A stretch of DNA of 64,000 nucleotides from Lachnospiraceae bacterium MC2017 (GTDB lineage Bacteria > Bacillota > Clostridia > Lachnospirales > Lachnospiraceae), in the NCBI GenBank assembly GCA_000701625.1, contig JNJK01000006.1, positions 62,001 through 126,000 of the forward strand, in the 5' to 3' direction. Shown in pieces: positions 17,931 through 27,806 of this stretch; positions within the stretch are counted from its first letter, which is position 1; every line of letters starts with the position of its first letter. The position numbers and the translations under genes are program-made. A model generated the notes under the pieces. It saw only the letters and a list, made by a program, of their open reading frames with translations. It was not told where the DNA came from and made no database searches.

Positions 17931-18821
17931 ATGAACGAATTTCAGACTGAAATGGATCAAATAATTCTTGAGGAAGTAAAAAAGAAAGCGGAACGCAGTA
18001 TAATTAAGACTTTTAGGCGTGATCTTTGGACTAAATTTATACGTGCGATACAGCAGTATGATCTTATCCGGGATGGCGATCGTATTGCTGTATGTATTTC
18101 GGGTGGAAAGGATTCTATGCTCATGGCAAAGCTTTTTCAGGAATTGGCACGTCATGGAAAGAAAAACTTTGAAGTGGTTTATCTTGTTATGAACCCAGGA
18201 TATAACGAAGTCAATTATAGAAAGATTATTGATAATTCTCATTTACTGGGTGTTCCGATAGAGGTATTTAAGTCAGAAATATTTGATATAGTGGCAGGCG
18301 AAGGAGATTCGCCGTGTTATTTATGTGCAAGGATGAGACGGGGAGCGCTTTATAGCAAGGCGCGTGAATTAGGATGTAATAAGATTGCGCTGGGACATCA
18401 CTATGATGATGTCATAGAAACAATACTTATGGGGATGTTGTATGGTGGACAGATTCAAACAATGATGCCAAAGCTGCACAGTCAGAATTTTCCGGGAATG
18501 GAGCTGATACGTCCTTTATATTTGATACGTGAAGACGATATTAAGAGGTGGAGAGATTATAATGATCTCGAATTCATAGCCTGTGCATGCCGTTTTACGG
18601 AAAGCCTCGCTGACGGAAGTAATGAAAAGGGGTCGCGCAGAGCAGATGTCAAGGAGTTGATAAAAAAGCTTCATGAACAAAATCAGTATATAGAGGCCAA
18701 TATTTTCAAGAGTGTAGAGAACGTTCATCTGGATACGGTAATTGCTTATAAAAAAGACGGGGAGAAACACAACTTCCTCGACACTTATTATGAAGAAAAA
18801 GAAACAGGAAAGAATATTTAA
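17931..18821 (+). CDS. TtcA-like tRNA thiolation PP-loop enzyme
   Basis: A 296-residue PP-loop ATPase with SGGKDSM near residue 57, a CYLCARMRRG motif and a CACRF motif. These are the adenylation site and the Cys pairs that bind an iron-sulfur cluster in TtcA-type enzymes, which put sulfur on tRNA cytidine 32. The Firmicutes branch is less well studied, so the exact nucleotide target is inferred. The AraC gene start overlaps its 3' end by 32 bases. Confidence 0.85.
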   Translation: MNEFQTEMDQIILEEVKKKAERSIIKTFRRDLWTKFIRAIQQYDLIRDGDRIAVCISGGKDSMLMAKLFQELARHGKKNFEVVYLVMNPGYNEVNYRKIIDNSHLLGVPIEVFKSEIFDIVAGEGDSPCYLCARMRRGALYSKARELGCNKIALGHHYDDVIETILMGMLYGGQIQTMMPKLHSQNFPGMELIRPLYLIREDDIKRWRDYNDLEFIACACRFTESLADGSNEKGSRRADVKELIKKLHEQNQYIEANIFKSVENVHLDTVIAYKKDGEKHNFLDTYYEEKETGKNI

Positions 18822-19650
18822 GAATATATTTGAGCTGAACGAAAAAGAGGTAGTGTCTCTTTCTGTATATAATACGGGATATCAAAGGTGTGGTCCGGGG
18901 CATAGCTGGGGTCCGGGAGTCAGAGATCATTTTCTGATTCATCATATTGTAAAAGGCTGTGGTACCCTTGAATGGAAAGGGCGGACGTATTCAATACATG
19001 CTGGAGATTCATTTCTCATATATCCTTATCAGGAAGTTCATTATTACGCGGATTATGGGGATCCCTGGGAGTATTACTGGGTAGGCTTTTCGGGAACAGA
19101 AGTCCCGTCGCTTATGCTTGCTACTGATTTTTCTGAAGAACAGCCAATAATCCATCATGGTCCAAAAGAGAGTCAGGAGATGCGGCGCAGGCTTCTCAGT
19201 ATCTATGATGCCCGCGGAAACGATCTTGCTAACCAGGTTGAAATGACGGGGAGAGTATATACGCTTCTTTCGTTTTTAATAAGTGTTTCCAGTGGTCCCG
19301 GAAGGAGAACTGATTCGTCCGGAGAATACGTAAAAAAAGCAGTGGACTATATAGCTTCAAATTATTCGTATGAAATTACCGTTGAGGAAATAGCGGACTA
19401 TGTCGGAATTAGCAGAAGCCATCTTTTCAGAGCTTTTAGGGAGCATATGGGAGAATCGCCAAAGGAATATCTTACAGCATATCGTATAAATGCGGCGACA
19501 GCGCTGATGCGTGATTCATCACTTAACATCATGGCAATATCAAGATCGGTCGGATTTACCGATAATCTGTATTTTTCAAAAGTTTTTCATAAGATCAAGG
19601 GAGTGGCTCCTACGGTGTATATGAAAAATATGCAACATAATTCCATATAG
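18790..19650 (+). CDS. AraC-family transcription regulator
   Basis: A 286-residue regulator: N-terminal cupin sugar-sensing domain (IHAGDSFLIYP) and a C-terminal pair of helix-turn-helix motifs (VEEIADYVGISRSHLFRAF, then NIMAISRSVGFTDNLYFSK). It sits directly upstream of galK-galT on the same strand, so it is a good candidate for their activator. The start at 18790 lacks a clear ribosome binding site and lies inside the preceding gene; a start slightly downstream is possible. Confidence 0.88.
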   Translation: MKKKKQERIFKNIFELNEKEVVSLSVYNTGYQRCGPGHSWGPGVRDHFLIHHIVKGCGTLEWKGRTYSIHAGDSFLIYPYQEVHYYADYGDPWEYYWVGFSGTEVPSLMLATDFSEEQPIIHHGPKESQEMRRRLLSIYDARGNDLANQVEMTGRVYTLLSFLISVSSGPGRRTDSSGEYVKKAVDYIASNYSYEITVEEIADYVGISRSHLFRAFREHMGESPKEYLTAYRINAATALMRDSSLNIMAISRSVGFTDNLYFSKVFHKIKGVAPTVYMKNMQHNSI

Positions 19651-19681
19651 TCGTAACGAAATTTCATTGCATCCGATATGT

Positions 19682-19713
19682 GTTCTTTGTTAGAATTTAC
19701 CTAACTTAAGAAC
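19682..19713. promoter_or_regulatory. Long imperfect inverted repeat between AraC gene and galK
   Basis: GTTCTT-T-GTTAG and CTAAC-TT-AAGAAC are arms around a seven-base centre. It lies about 90 bases before galK and has no T-run, so it looks more like an operator than a terminator. Confidence 0.5.
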
Positions 19714-19805
19714 GATTCGGATGCATTTTCTGTTATTGGGAACAAAATATATGGTAATTTGTACCGTTATAATTGTCATGTCGTTCGAATGGAAAGGAAT
19801 ATGTA

Positions 19806-20975
19806 ATGATTGAAAAATTACTTGAAGAGTTTAAGAGCAGATTTGGTTCGGAGGGCGATATCCGCTGCTATTTTGCACCGGGCCGTGTAAATCTCATTGG
19901 TGAGCATACAGATTATAACGGTGGACATGTATTTCCCTGTGCATTGACTATGGGAAACTATGCAGTTGCACGAAAGAGGGATGACAGCATAGTTCGTTGG
20001 TACAATATGACCTATCCTGATGACGGGGTGCAGGAAGCAGACATCACAAAGCTTGCTCCGAATGATAATGGTATTTGGTATGATTATCAGCAGGGCGTTA
20101 TCTGGGCGTTTGAGAAAAACGGATATCATGTACCAAATGGTTATGACATGGTAATGGCTGCGGACATCCCTGCAGGAAGCGGTCTTTCAGCATCAGCGTC
20201 TATCGAGGAAGTTGCAGCGGTTATCTGCAGAGATCTTTTCAATATTGATATGACAATGGTTGACTGTGCTCTTATGGGCCAGTATTCAGAAAATCAGTAT
20301 AATGGAATGAACTGCGGAATTATGGATCAGTTTGCTTCTGCAATGGGTAAAAAGGATAATGCCATTTTCCTTGACACAGCTACACTTAAGTACGATTATG
20401 TTCCGCTTAATCTTAAGGATGAGAAGATTGTCATCACAAACACAAAAGTAAAGCATAAGCTTGCGGGCAGCGCGTACAATGACAGACGTCGTGAGAGCGA
20501 GACAGCGCTGGCTGATCTGCAGAAAGTTGTTGATATCAAGTCTCTTGGTGATCTTGATGAGGCTGGTTTTGAAAAGTATAAGGAGGCTATAAAGGATCCT
20601 GTCTGCTTAAAGAGAGCTCATCATGCAGTATATGAAAATCAGCGTACGATCAAGGCTGTTGAAGCACTTAAGAGTGGTGATATAGAGGCATTTGGAAAGC
20701 TTATGAATGAATCTCATGTATCTCTTCGTGATGATTATGAGGTTTCATGCAAGGAACTCGATATTCTCGCAGAGGAAGCATGGAAGCTGCCCGGAGTGAT
20801 CGGATCACGTATGACAGGCGGTGGATTTGGCGGATGTACTGTGTCTATCGTAAAGAATGATGCCGTTGAGGAATTTAAGGAAAAGGTTGGAAAGGCTTAC
20901 ACAGAGAGAACCGGCCTGGTGGCTGAGTTCTACATCGCTGATGCAGCTGATGGCGCAAGACGTATAGATGTATAA
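19806..20975 (+). CDS. galK: Galactokinase
   Basis: GalK phosphorylates galactose, the first step of the Leloir pathway. The 389-residue GHMP kinase has the galactokinase signature GRVNLIGEHTDYNGG near residue 24, the ATP loop PAGSGLSASASIE, and the C-terminal GSRMTGGGFGGCT. The start at 19806 follows GGAAAGGA. galT follows after 12 bases. No galE or galM lies in the window. Confidence 0.96.
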   Translation: MIEKLLEEFKSRFGSEGDIRCYFAPGRVNLIGEHTDYNGGHVFPCALTMGNYAVARKRDDSIVRWYNMTYPDDGVQEADITKLAPNDNGIWYDYQQGVIWAFEKNGYHVPNGYDMVMAADIPAGSGLSASASIEEVAAVICRDLFNIDMTMVDCALMGQYSENQYNGMNCGIMDQFASAMGKKDNAIFLDTATLKYDYVPLNLKDEKIVITNTKVKHKLAGSAYNDRRRESETALADLQKVVDIKSLGDLDEAGFEKYKEAIKDPVCLKRAHHAVYENQRTIKAVEALKSGDIEAFGKLMNESHVSLRDDYEVSCKELDILAEEAWKLPGVIGSRMTGGGFGGCTVSIVKNDAVEEFKEKVGKAYTERTGLVAEFYIADAADGARRIDV

Positions 20976-20987
20976 GAAAGTAGTATT

Positions 20988-22481
20988 ATGAATATTGATC
21001 AGACTATAAAAAATCTGGTGGCATACGGACTAGAGACTGGTCTTATCACGCCAGATGATGAAATATATGCAACAAATCTAATTCTTGACTGTCTTAAACT
21101 GGATAGTTTTGAGGATCCGGGAAAAGCGACTACAACAAAACTTCCGGAAGTTTTATCGGAAATTCTGGAATATGCCGCAGAGAATGGTCTTAGTGGCGAC
21201 AATGGTCCGGTGGCACGTGATCTTTTTGATACACGTATCATGAATTGTCTGATGCCAAGACCCTCTGAAGTTAGAAAGAAATTTAAGGAGCTTTATGATG
21301 AAAGCCCCAGGAAAGCAACGGACTGGTATTATAAATTTAGCCAGGACAGTAATTATATCCGTCGGGATCGTATAAAAAAGGATGTAAAGTGGGATGTTGA
21401 TACGGAGTATGGAGTATTAGACATTACGATCAATCTCAGTAAGCCGGAGAAAGATCCGAAGGCGATAGCTGCTGCAAAAAATGCGCCGCAGTCGTCATAT
21501 CCGAAGTGCCAGCTTTGCAGGGAGAATGAAGGTTATGCGGGGCGGGTTAACCATCCTGCAAGAGAAAATCACAGGATAATTCCGATAACTATTGCTGATC
21601 AGCCGTTTTTTATGCAGTATTCACCTTATGTTTACTATAATGAACATTGCATAGTGTTTAATACAGAACATACGCAGATGAAGATAGATCGTTCGGCATT
21701 TGAGAAGCTTTTTGGTTTTATCTCACTTTTTCCACATTATACGATCGGATCAAATGCAGACCTGCCGATAGTAGGAGGATCTATTTTAAGTCATGACCAT
21801 TTCCAGGGTGGATGCTATGAGTTTCCTATGGCGAGAGCTGAATTTGTAAGAAAGTTCACAGTCCCCGGATTTGAGGATGTTGAATGCGGGGTCATTCGAT
21901 GGCCGCTTACGGTGATAAGGATAAGACATAAAGACACGTCACGTCTTGTTGAACTGTCTGATCATATTTTGAAAGCTTGGAGATCATATACAGATAAAGA
22001 TGCGTATGTTTTTGCAGAGACTGATGGAGAACCGCATAATACAATAACTCCTATAGCAAGAAAGCGTGGAGATGTATATGAGATGGATCTGGCGTTGAGA
22101 AATAATATTACTACGCCGGAGTGTCCTTTGGGCTTATATCATCCTCACAACGAGCTGCATCATATTAAGAAGGAAAATATCGGTCTTATTGAAGTTATGG
22201 GACTGGCAATCCTGCCTTCCAGACTGAAGGAAGAAATGGAAATACTTAAAAATGCCATTTTATCCGGAAAGGATCTTCGGGCAGATGATGAAATAAGCAA
22301 GCATGCCGACTGGGCATATGACTTTATGGAAAAACACAGGGATATCAATGAAGATAATATCGATGATATCCTTAAAGAAGAAATCGGAATCGTATTCAAG
22401 CGTGTACTTGAAGATGCCGGTGTGTATAAACAGACAGAAGAAGGAATGGAAGCGCTGAAACGCTTTACGGATTCTCTGTAA
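20988..22481 (+). CDS. galT: UDP-glucose-hexose-1-phosphate uridylyltransferase
   Basis: GalT exchanges UMP between UDP-glucose and galactose-1-phosphate. At 497 residues it belongs to the long Firmicutes class (GalT class II), with a His-Asp-His active-site-like motif in SHDHFQGG and QLCRENEGY near residue 180. It lies in an operon with galK; its first codons follow a weak site, consistent with translational coupling. Confidence 0.95.
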   Translation: MNIDQTIKNLVAYGLETGLITPDDEIYATNLILDCLKLDSFEDPGKATTTKLPEVLSEILEYAAENGLSGDNGPVARDLFDTRIMNCLMPRPSEVRKKFKELYDESPRKATDWYYKFSQDSNYIRRDRIKKDVKWDVDTEYGVLDITINLSKPEKDPKAIAAAKNAPQSSYPKCQLCRENEGYAGRVNHPARENHRIIPITIADQPFFMQYSPYVYYNEHCIVFNTEHTQMKIDRSAFEKLFGFISLFPHYTIGSNADLPIVGGSILSHDHFQGGCYEFPMARAEFVRKFTVPGFEDVECGVIRWPLTVIRIRHKDTSRLVELSDHILKAWRSYTDKDAYVFAETDGEPHNTITPIARKRGDVYEMDLALRNNITTPECPLGLYHPHNELHHIKKENIGLIEVMGLAILPSRLKEEMEILKNAILSGKDLRADDEISKHADWAYDFMEKHRDINEDNIDDILKEEIGIVFKRVLEDAGVYKQTEEGMEALKRFTDSL

Positions 22482-22491
22482 AAAGGTTTGA

Positions 22492-22521
22492 TTGACACCC
22501 CTCTGTGGAATGACATACAAT
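22492..22521 (+). promoter_or_regulatory. Promoter of the CNNM/CBS gene
   Basis: TTGACA (22492-22497) and TACAAT (22516-22521) are 18 bases apart. The position excludes any start codon upstream of about 22530 for the next gene. Confidence 0.8.
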
Positions 22522-22577
22522 CAGATGAGCGTATAAAACGCATATTTGATATTTGTCATTCTTATGGGGGTGTTTTT

Positions 22578-23861
22578 TTGTCTGAGTATCTAAAATGGGC
22601 AGCGTTGATAGTCCTTCTGTTATTATCCACTTTTTTTTCAGGTGCGGAAACGGCACTTACAACTGTAAATAAAATACGTATTCGGACTTTGGCAGAGGAA
22701 GGGAATAAAAAAGCGGCAAGAATCCTTTATCTGCATGAAAGATACGCGAAAATGCTGTCGGCCATCCTTGTTGGTAATAACATTGTAAATATAGCAGCTT
22801 CTTCACTTGCGACAATTCTTGCCATGAGCATAAATTTTCCGGTAGGGGTCATGACTATGATACTTACGCTGTTTGTGCTTATATTTGGAGAGATAACACC
22901 GAAAAACGTTGCGTCGGCATATTCGGAAAAGATATCTTTGATCGTTGTTGATATCATATTGGCACTTACATGGGTGCTTACGCCGGTGATTTTTATCATA
23001 AATAAACTGTCTGATGGGCTTTTATTTATACTGAGGATAGATCTGGATAATGTTGATCATTCAATGACAGAGAATGAACTTCGTACTGTGGTGGACGTTA
23101 GCCATGAAGATGGAGTGATAGAACGATCTGAGAAAAAGATCATTAATAACGTGGTGGATTTTGGAGATAGCCGCGCAAAGGACATCATGATCCCCAGGAT
23201 AGATGTTACGGAAGTAGAAATAGGGGCATCTTTTGAAGAGGTAAAAGAGATATTTGCTGAAGATAAGTATTCGAGAGTGCCTGTGTATGCGGAGGATACA
23301 GATAATGTCGTCGGAATTCTGCATATGAAGGATGTTTTTTTATCTATGGAAAAGGCTTTCCGTGTGAGGGATGTTATGAGAACAGCATACTATACCTACG
23401 AGGGAAAGCGTACATCGGAGCTTCTTCTTGATATGAAGAAAAATTCGGTAACTATGGCTATTGTTTTAAATGAATATGGTGCATCGGTAGGAATAGTTAC
23501 TATGGAAGACCTTTTGGAGGAGATAGTCGGAGAAATCCGTGATGAATACGATGAAGATGAGGCAAATCTCATAAGAAAAGTAAGTGAGAGAGAGTTTGAT
23601 GTTGATGCCAGTATGAAGTTGGATGACCTTAATGATGATCTTGGAACAGAATTTAGTTCGGAAGATTATGATTCACTTGGCGGATTTATGATAGAGCACC
23701 TGGATCATCTTCCTGAAGCAGGGGAATTTGTCATTACAGAGAATGGAACGAGGCTTGAGGTCCTTAGTGCGTCAAGAAACCGTATAACACGAGTTATGAT
23801 CCTATTACCTAAGCCGGCAGAACCGGATATAGTTTCTAATGAAGAAGCACCCCTTGCATGA
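22578..23861 (+). CDS. CNNM/HlyC-CorC family membrane protein with CBS pair
   Basis: A 427-residue protein: DUF21/CNNM transmembrane domain with three to four helices (starting STFFSGAETALT), two CBS domains (including RDVMRTAYYTYEG), and a CorC_HlyC C-terminal domain ending near MILLPKP. Family members are linked to magnesium export or tolerance; older annotations call them hemolysins. The start is TTG at 22578, six bases after GGGGGTG; the longer frame begins upstream of the promoter and is rejected. Confidence 0.88.
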   Translation: MSEYLKWAALIVLLLLSTFFSGAETALTTVNKIRIRTLAEEGNKKAARILYLHERYAKMLSAILVGNNIVNIAASSLATILAMSINFPVGVMTMILTLFVLIFGEITPKNVASAYSEKISLIVVDIILALTWVLTPVIFIINKLSDGLLFILRIDLDNVDHSMTENELRTVVDVSHEDGVIERSEKKIINNVVDFGDSRAKDIMIPRIDVTEVEIGASFEEVKEIFAEDKYSRVPVYAEDTDNVVGILHMKDVFLSMEKAFRVRDVMRTAYYTYEGKRTSELLLDMKKNSVTMAIVLNEYGASVGIVTMEDLLEEIVGEIRDEYDEDEANLIRKVSEREFDVDASMKLDDLNDDLGTEFSSEDYDSLGGFMIEHLDHLPEAGEFVITENGTRLEVLSASRNRITRVMILLPKPAEPDIVSNEEAPLA

Positions 23862-23881
23862 ATAATGGATTGTGATATAAT
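23854..23881 (+). promoter_or_regulatory. Promoter of scfA
   Basis: TTGCAT (23854-23859) and TATAAT (23876-23881) at 16 bases, with a TG dinucleotide just upstream of the -10. Confidence 0.75.
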
Positions 23882-23964
23882 AAGCTGTAATTATGTCGTT
23901 AGAAAAACTGACATCCGACAATTTAGTCAGATTTATTCTGGCGTTATCAGAGGAGGAATCGACT

Positions 23965-24111
23965 ATGAAACATGTAAAGACTCTTAATACCAGAGATTAC
24001 AAGAAGAGCATGATCACAGGCGGCTGCGGCGAGTGCCAGACTTCCTGCCAGTCTGCTTGCAAGACAAGCTGTACTGTAGGAAACCAGAGCTGCGAGAATA
24101 AGAATCGCTGA
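23965..24111 (+). CDS. scfA: SCIFF ribosomally made peptide precursor
   Basis: A 48-residue peptide whose C-terminal half is GGCGECQTSCQSACKTSC with a further Cys near the end: the 'six cysteines in forty-five' precursor found in nearly all Clostridia. The maturase ScfB installs a thioether crosslink from Cys to Thr. The start at 23965 follows AGAGGAGGA; the frame is open to 23893 but nothing supports an earlier start. The mature product's role is unknown. Confidence 0.96.
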   Translation: MKHVKTLNTRDYKKSMITGGCGECQTSCQSACKTSCTVGNQSCENKNR

Positions 24112-24141
24112 GTTCCGGCTTTTCAGAAAAAAATTTTGGGA

Positions 24142-24168
24142 GGAGGGCAATATGCCCTCCTTTCTTTC
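24142..24168 (+). terminator. Terminator between scfA and scfB
   Basis: GGAGGGCA (24142-24149) and TGCCCTCC (24153-24160) enclose ATA, with TTTCTTTCT behind. It would let peptide mRNA exceed maturase mRNA. Confidence 0.85.
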
Positions 24169-24227
24169 TGTATATTTTGTAGTTTTGTTTTGACGCGGTT
24201 GCGTTTAAAGAGGAGAAATTTAATTTT

Positions 24228-25643
24228 ATGATTCACGAGTATAAGAGTAACGGATACAACATAGTTATGGATGTTAATTCCGGTGCTGTACACATTGTTG
24301 ACGATATAGTTTACGATCTTATCCCGCTTATGGAAGGTCGTCTGGATCTTTCTGTTGAAGAGATGATGCAGCAGACAGGCGGAAAATATAAAGAAGATGA
24401 GATCAAAGAGGCTTCTGAGGAAATCCGCAGCCTTGCTGAGAACGGATCACTTTATACTGAGGATATATATGAACCATATGTAGAAAAGTTTTCACAGTAT
24501 AAGTCAGAGGAACATATCGTAAAGGCTATGTGTCTTCACATTGCTCATGATTGCAACCTGCGCTGCAAGTACTGCTTTGCAGAAGAGGGTGAGTATCATG
24601 GACGCAGAGCACTTATGAGTTATGAGGTAGGAAAACAGGCTCTTGATTACCTTATGGATCATTCCGGAAAGCGCGTAAATCTTGAAGTTGACTTCTTTGG
24701 CGGAGAGCCGACAATGAACTTTGATGTAGTTAAAAAGCTCGTTGAATATGGAAGATCTCAGGAAAAGATCAGAAATAAGAAGTTCCGCTTTACTCTTACT
24801 ACAAACGGAATCCTTCTTAATGATGAGATCCTTGAGTTTGCAAATAAGGAAATGAGCAATCTTGTTCTTTCTATTGATGGACGTAAGGAAGTTAATGATC
24901 GTATGCGTCCGACAGCCGTACAGTCAGGTTCATACGATATCATTATGCCAAAGTTCCAAAAGGCAGCGGAGAGTCGTAACCAGACAAACTACTATGTTCG
25001 CGGAACATATACTCATTACAATACGGACTTTGCAAAGGATGTGCTTCATTTGCATGATCTTGGTTTTGAACAGATTTCTGTTGAGCCTGTTGTTTGTGAT
25101 CCCAAGGAACCGTATGCTCTTAAAGAGGAGGATCTTCCTGTTCTCCTTGAGCAGTATGATATTCTTGCGAAGGAAATAATCAAGAGACGGAAAGAAGGAA
25201 AATACATTAATTTCTTCCACTTTATGATCGATCTTCAGGGGGGACCTTGCATCGCGAAACGTCTTTCAGGATGCGGTGCCGGAGGAGAGTACCTCGCTGT
25301 AACACCTTGGGGAGATCTGTATCCGTGTCATCAGTTTGTAGGTGAGGAACAGTTTAAGCTTGGAACTGTATTTGATGGGATCACAAATCAGAATATTTGC
25401 GAAAAGTTCAGCAAATGTAATGTTTATTCAAAGCCGGAGTGTAAAGAATGTTTTGCAAGATTCTACTGTTCAGGAGGATGCGCCGCAAACTCCTATCACT
25501 GCAGCGGAGATATAAATGGTAACTATAAGTTTGGATGCGATCTGCAGAGAAAGAGAATAGAGTGTGCGATCATGGTAAAGGCTGCTCTTGCAGAAGCAGA
25601 AGACTTTAGAGATGAAAATAATACGGCAATCGCAGCTGATTAA
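24228..25643 (+). CDS. scfB: Radical SAM maturase of SCIFF peptide
   Basis: A 471-residue enzyme: N-terminal peptide-recognition domain (RRE-like) that binds the precursor, then the radical SAM cluster motif CNLRCKYC (Cys109, Cys113, Cys116), and a SPASM/twitch C-terminal region with further Cys motifs (CGAGGEYLAV, CKECFARFYCSGGC). It forms the Cys-Thr thioether in ScfA. It follows its substrate gene by 116 bases, across a terminator. Confidence 0.97.
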   Translation: MIHEYKSNGYNIVMDVNSGAVHIVDDIVYDLIPLMEGRLDLSVEEMMQQTGGKYKEDEIKEASEEIRSLAENGSLYTEDIYEPYVEKFSQYKSEEHIVKAMCLHIAHDCNLRCKYCFAEEGEYHGRRALMSYEVGKQALDYLMDHSGKRVNLEVDFFGGEPTMNFDVVKKLVEYGRSQEKIRNKKFRFTLTTNGILLNDEILEFANKEMSNLVLSIDGRKEVNDRMRPTAVQSGSYDIIMPKFQKAAESRNQTNYYVRGTYTHYNTDFAKDVLHLHDLGFEQISVEPVVCDPKEPYALKEEDLPVLLEQYDILAKEIIKRRKEGKYINFFHFMIDLQGGPCIAKRLSGCGAGGEYLAVTPWGDLYPCHQFVGEEQFKLGTVFDGITNQNICEKFSKCNVYSKPECKECFARFYCSGGCAANSYHCSGDINGNYKFGCDLQRKRIECAIMVKAALAEAEDFRDENNTAIAAD

Positions 25644-25648
25644 TCAAT

Positions 25649-27376
25649 ATGGAAAAATGGTTTGTTATCAGAAAGGGTGGAGATTATGAAGCCCTTGGAA
25701 AAAAGTATGGGATATCTCCTGTTGCCGCGAGAATTATGAAAAATCGCGGTATTTCAACAGAAGAAGAGGCGAGGTCATTTCTTTCGAACGGAGAACCGGT
25801 ACTTTTTGACGGTGAGATTATGAAGGACTGCCCGGAGGCAGTAAAGATCCTTTCGGATAAAATTACGGAAAAGAAGAAAATCCGTGTGATCGGAGACTAT
25901 GATATCGACGGAGTGACTTCTACATTTATACTGGTTAAGGGACTCAGAAAAACCGGAGCAGATGTTGATTATCGTATACCTCACAGGGTGAAGGATGGCT
26001 ATGGATTAAATGAAAACCTGATTCGTGAGGCGGCAGATGACGGGATAGATACGATACTCACCTGTGATAATGGTATCTCTGCAGTGAATCAGATCTCTCT
26101 CGCTAATGAACTGGGAATGACGGTTGTTGTAACAGACCACCATGAAATACCTTTTCATTATGATGAGGATGAAAAAATAGAGGATCTTCCACCGGCAGCG
26201 GCCGTGGTGGATCCTCACCGAGGAGATTGTCCATATCCGTATAAAATGCTCTGCGGAGCGACTGTTGCATGGAAGGTGCTGCAGGCTCTTTACAGAAAAA
26301 TGGGCATTTCGGATGATGAGTCAGAGGAATTTTTGGAAATTGCGGCGTTTGCAACTATCGGAGATGTGATGCCGCTTACCGGAGAGAACAGGACACTTGT
26401 CCGTGAGGGACTTAAGAGGCTAAAAGATACTAAGAACAGAGGAATGCGGGCGTTGATTGACCTTTCAGGACTTGCCGGTAAAGATCTGGAACCCTATCAT
26501 GTCGGGTTTGTTCTGGGGCCATGCCTTAATGCAGCAGGGCGTCTCGATACGGCAGAGGATGCATTGACACTCCTTCTTTCTGATGATGAAGTTGTGGCTC
26601 ATGATAAAGCTGTCATACTTAAAGAAATGAATGACAGCCGAAAGTCTCTAACCGAAAAAGGTGTAAAAGAAGCAGCAGAGCAGGCATCCGCACCGGAACA
26701 CGAAAATGACAGGATACTTGTTATCTATCTTCCGGATTGTCATGAAAGTATAGCAGGTATAATTGCTGGAAAGGTCAGAGAACGATTTTCAAAACCTGCA
26801 TTTGTGCTGACTCCTGGGCATCTTTCTGATGGAACACCGTGCCTCAAAGGCTCGGGACGATCTGTCGAAGCATATAATATGTATGAAGAGATGATAAGGA
26901 TCAGAGATGTATTTTTGCAGTTTGGTGGGCATGCCATGGCAGCGGGCCTTTCTATCGAACAGGATAGATTGGAAGAATTCAGACGAAGGTTGAATGAAAA
27001 CGCAACTCTTACGGATGATGACCTGATGCCGAAAGTTCGTATAGATATGGTGCTTCCTTTTAGCTATGCATCACTTGATCTGGTGGATGAACTAAAGGTA
27101 CTTGAGCCTTATGGTACAGGTAATGAAAAACCGCTTTTTGCGGCGCGAAATGTGCATATGGAAAATATGCGTGTTTTTGGAAAAAACAGAAATGTGCTAA
27201 AGGGTACTGCCGTTGATGAATCCGGAGTACGTCAGGATGTGGTCTATTTCGGAAATGCGGATCTGATGGAACAGTATATACAGCAGAAAGAAAAAGTTGC
27301 AGTGACCTACAATCCCGATCGAAATGAATTTCGAGGGAATGAATCACTGCAGCTGGTTCTTAAAAATATTCAGTAA
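25649..27376 (+). CDS. recJ: Single-stranded-DNA exonuclease RecJ
   Basis: RecJ degrades single-stranded DNA 5' to 3' in repair. The 575-residue protein has DHH-family motifs GDYDIDGVTS, TDHHEIP and VVDPHR, the DHHA1 domain with the GGHAMAAGLS motif, and a C-terminal OB-like region. It starts only five bases after scfB, so the two are co-transcribed, an arrangement without obvious functional link. Confidence 0.95.
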   Translation: MEKWFVIRKGGDYEALGKKYGISPVAARIMKNRGISTEEEARSFLSNGEPVLFDGEIMKDCPEAVKILSDKITEKKKIRVIGDYDIDGVTSTFILVKGLRKTGADVDYRIPHRVKDGYGLNENLIREAADDGIDTILTCDNGISAVNQISLANELGMTVVVTDHHEIPFHYDEDEKIEDLPPAAAVVDPHRGDCPYPYKMLCGATVAWKVLQALYRKMGISDDESEEFLEIAAFATIGDVMPLTGENRTLVREGLKRLKDTKNRGMRALIDLSGLAGKDLEPYHVGFVLGPCLNAAGRLDTAEDALTLLLSDDEVVAHDKAVILKEMNDSRKSLTEKGVKEAAEQASAPEHENDRILVIYLPDCHESIAGIIAGKVRERFSKPAFVLTPGHLSDGTPCLKGSGRSVEAYNMYEEMIRIRDVFLQFGGHAMAAGLSIEQDRLEEFRRRLNENATLTDDDLMPKVRIDMVLPFSYASLDLVDELKVLEPYGTGNEKPLFAARNVHMENMRVFGKNRNVLKGTAVDESGVRQDVVYFGNADLMEQYIQQKEKVAVTYNPDRNEFRGNESLQLVLKNIQ

Positions 27377-27378
27377 TA

Positions 27379-27618
27379 TTATTTTGGGTCGTCTTTTTTC
27401 TCACGATAGGAATATGTTTCATCCAAAACATCTTTTCCTTTTCGCGCGTTGTTCATCATGAGAAGCAGGTGGATCATAACAGGTATCATTACGGTGCACA
27501 CGATAGCTGCCATAAACATGCGTCCGGTATCGGGGCTGTTCTGGATAGCAAGTATAAAGGCTGCGACGTAGAGGCCAATTAAAAAAATGATGCCGATGAG
27601 GGCAAATATTCGTTTCAT
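27379..27618 (-). CDS. Small membrane protein of unknown function
   Basis: A 79-residue protein with two predicted membrane helices (about residues 4-24 and 33-53) and a charged C-terminal tail ending in REKKDDPK. The start at 27618 has GAAAGGA eight bases upstream on the minus strand. It converges on recJ with a two-base gap. No family is recognised. Confidence 0.7.
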   Translation of the reverse strand: MKRIFALIGIIFLIGLYVAAFILAIQNSPDTGRMFMAAIVCTVMIPVMIHLLLMMNNARKGKDVLDETYSYREKKDDPK

Positions 27619-27806
27619 AGAAGTCCTTTCGATTGGATAAACCAAAGCTTTTCAAATTTCGCAAATTATTATATAATACACTTTATGTTTTGTGCAATGT
27701 GAGAGTCTATCACAGTGCGAATACATCATAAAAAGGTCTAATATAGTCTGATATGAGCTGACAAAAGTCAGCCTTGAACTGACATCGTTAGAGGAGGAAT
27801 ATTTTA

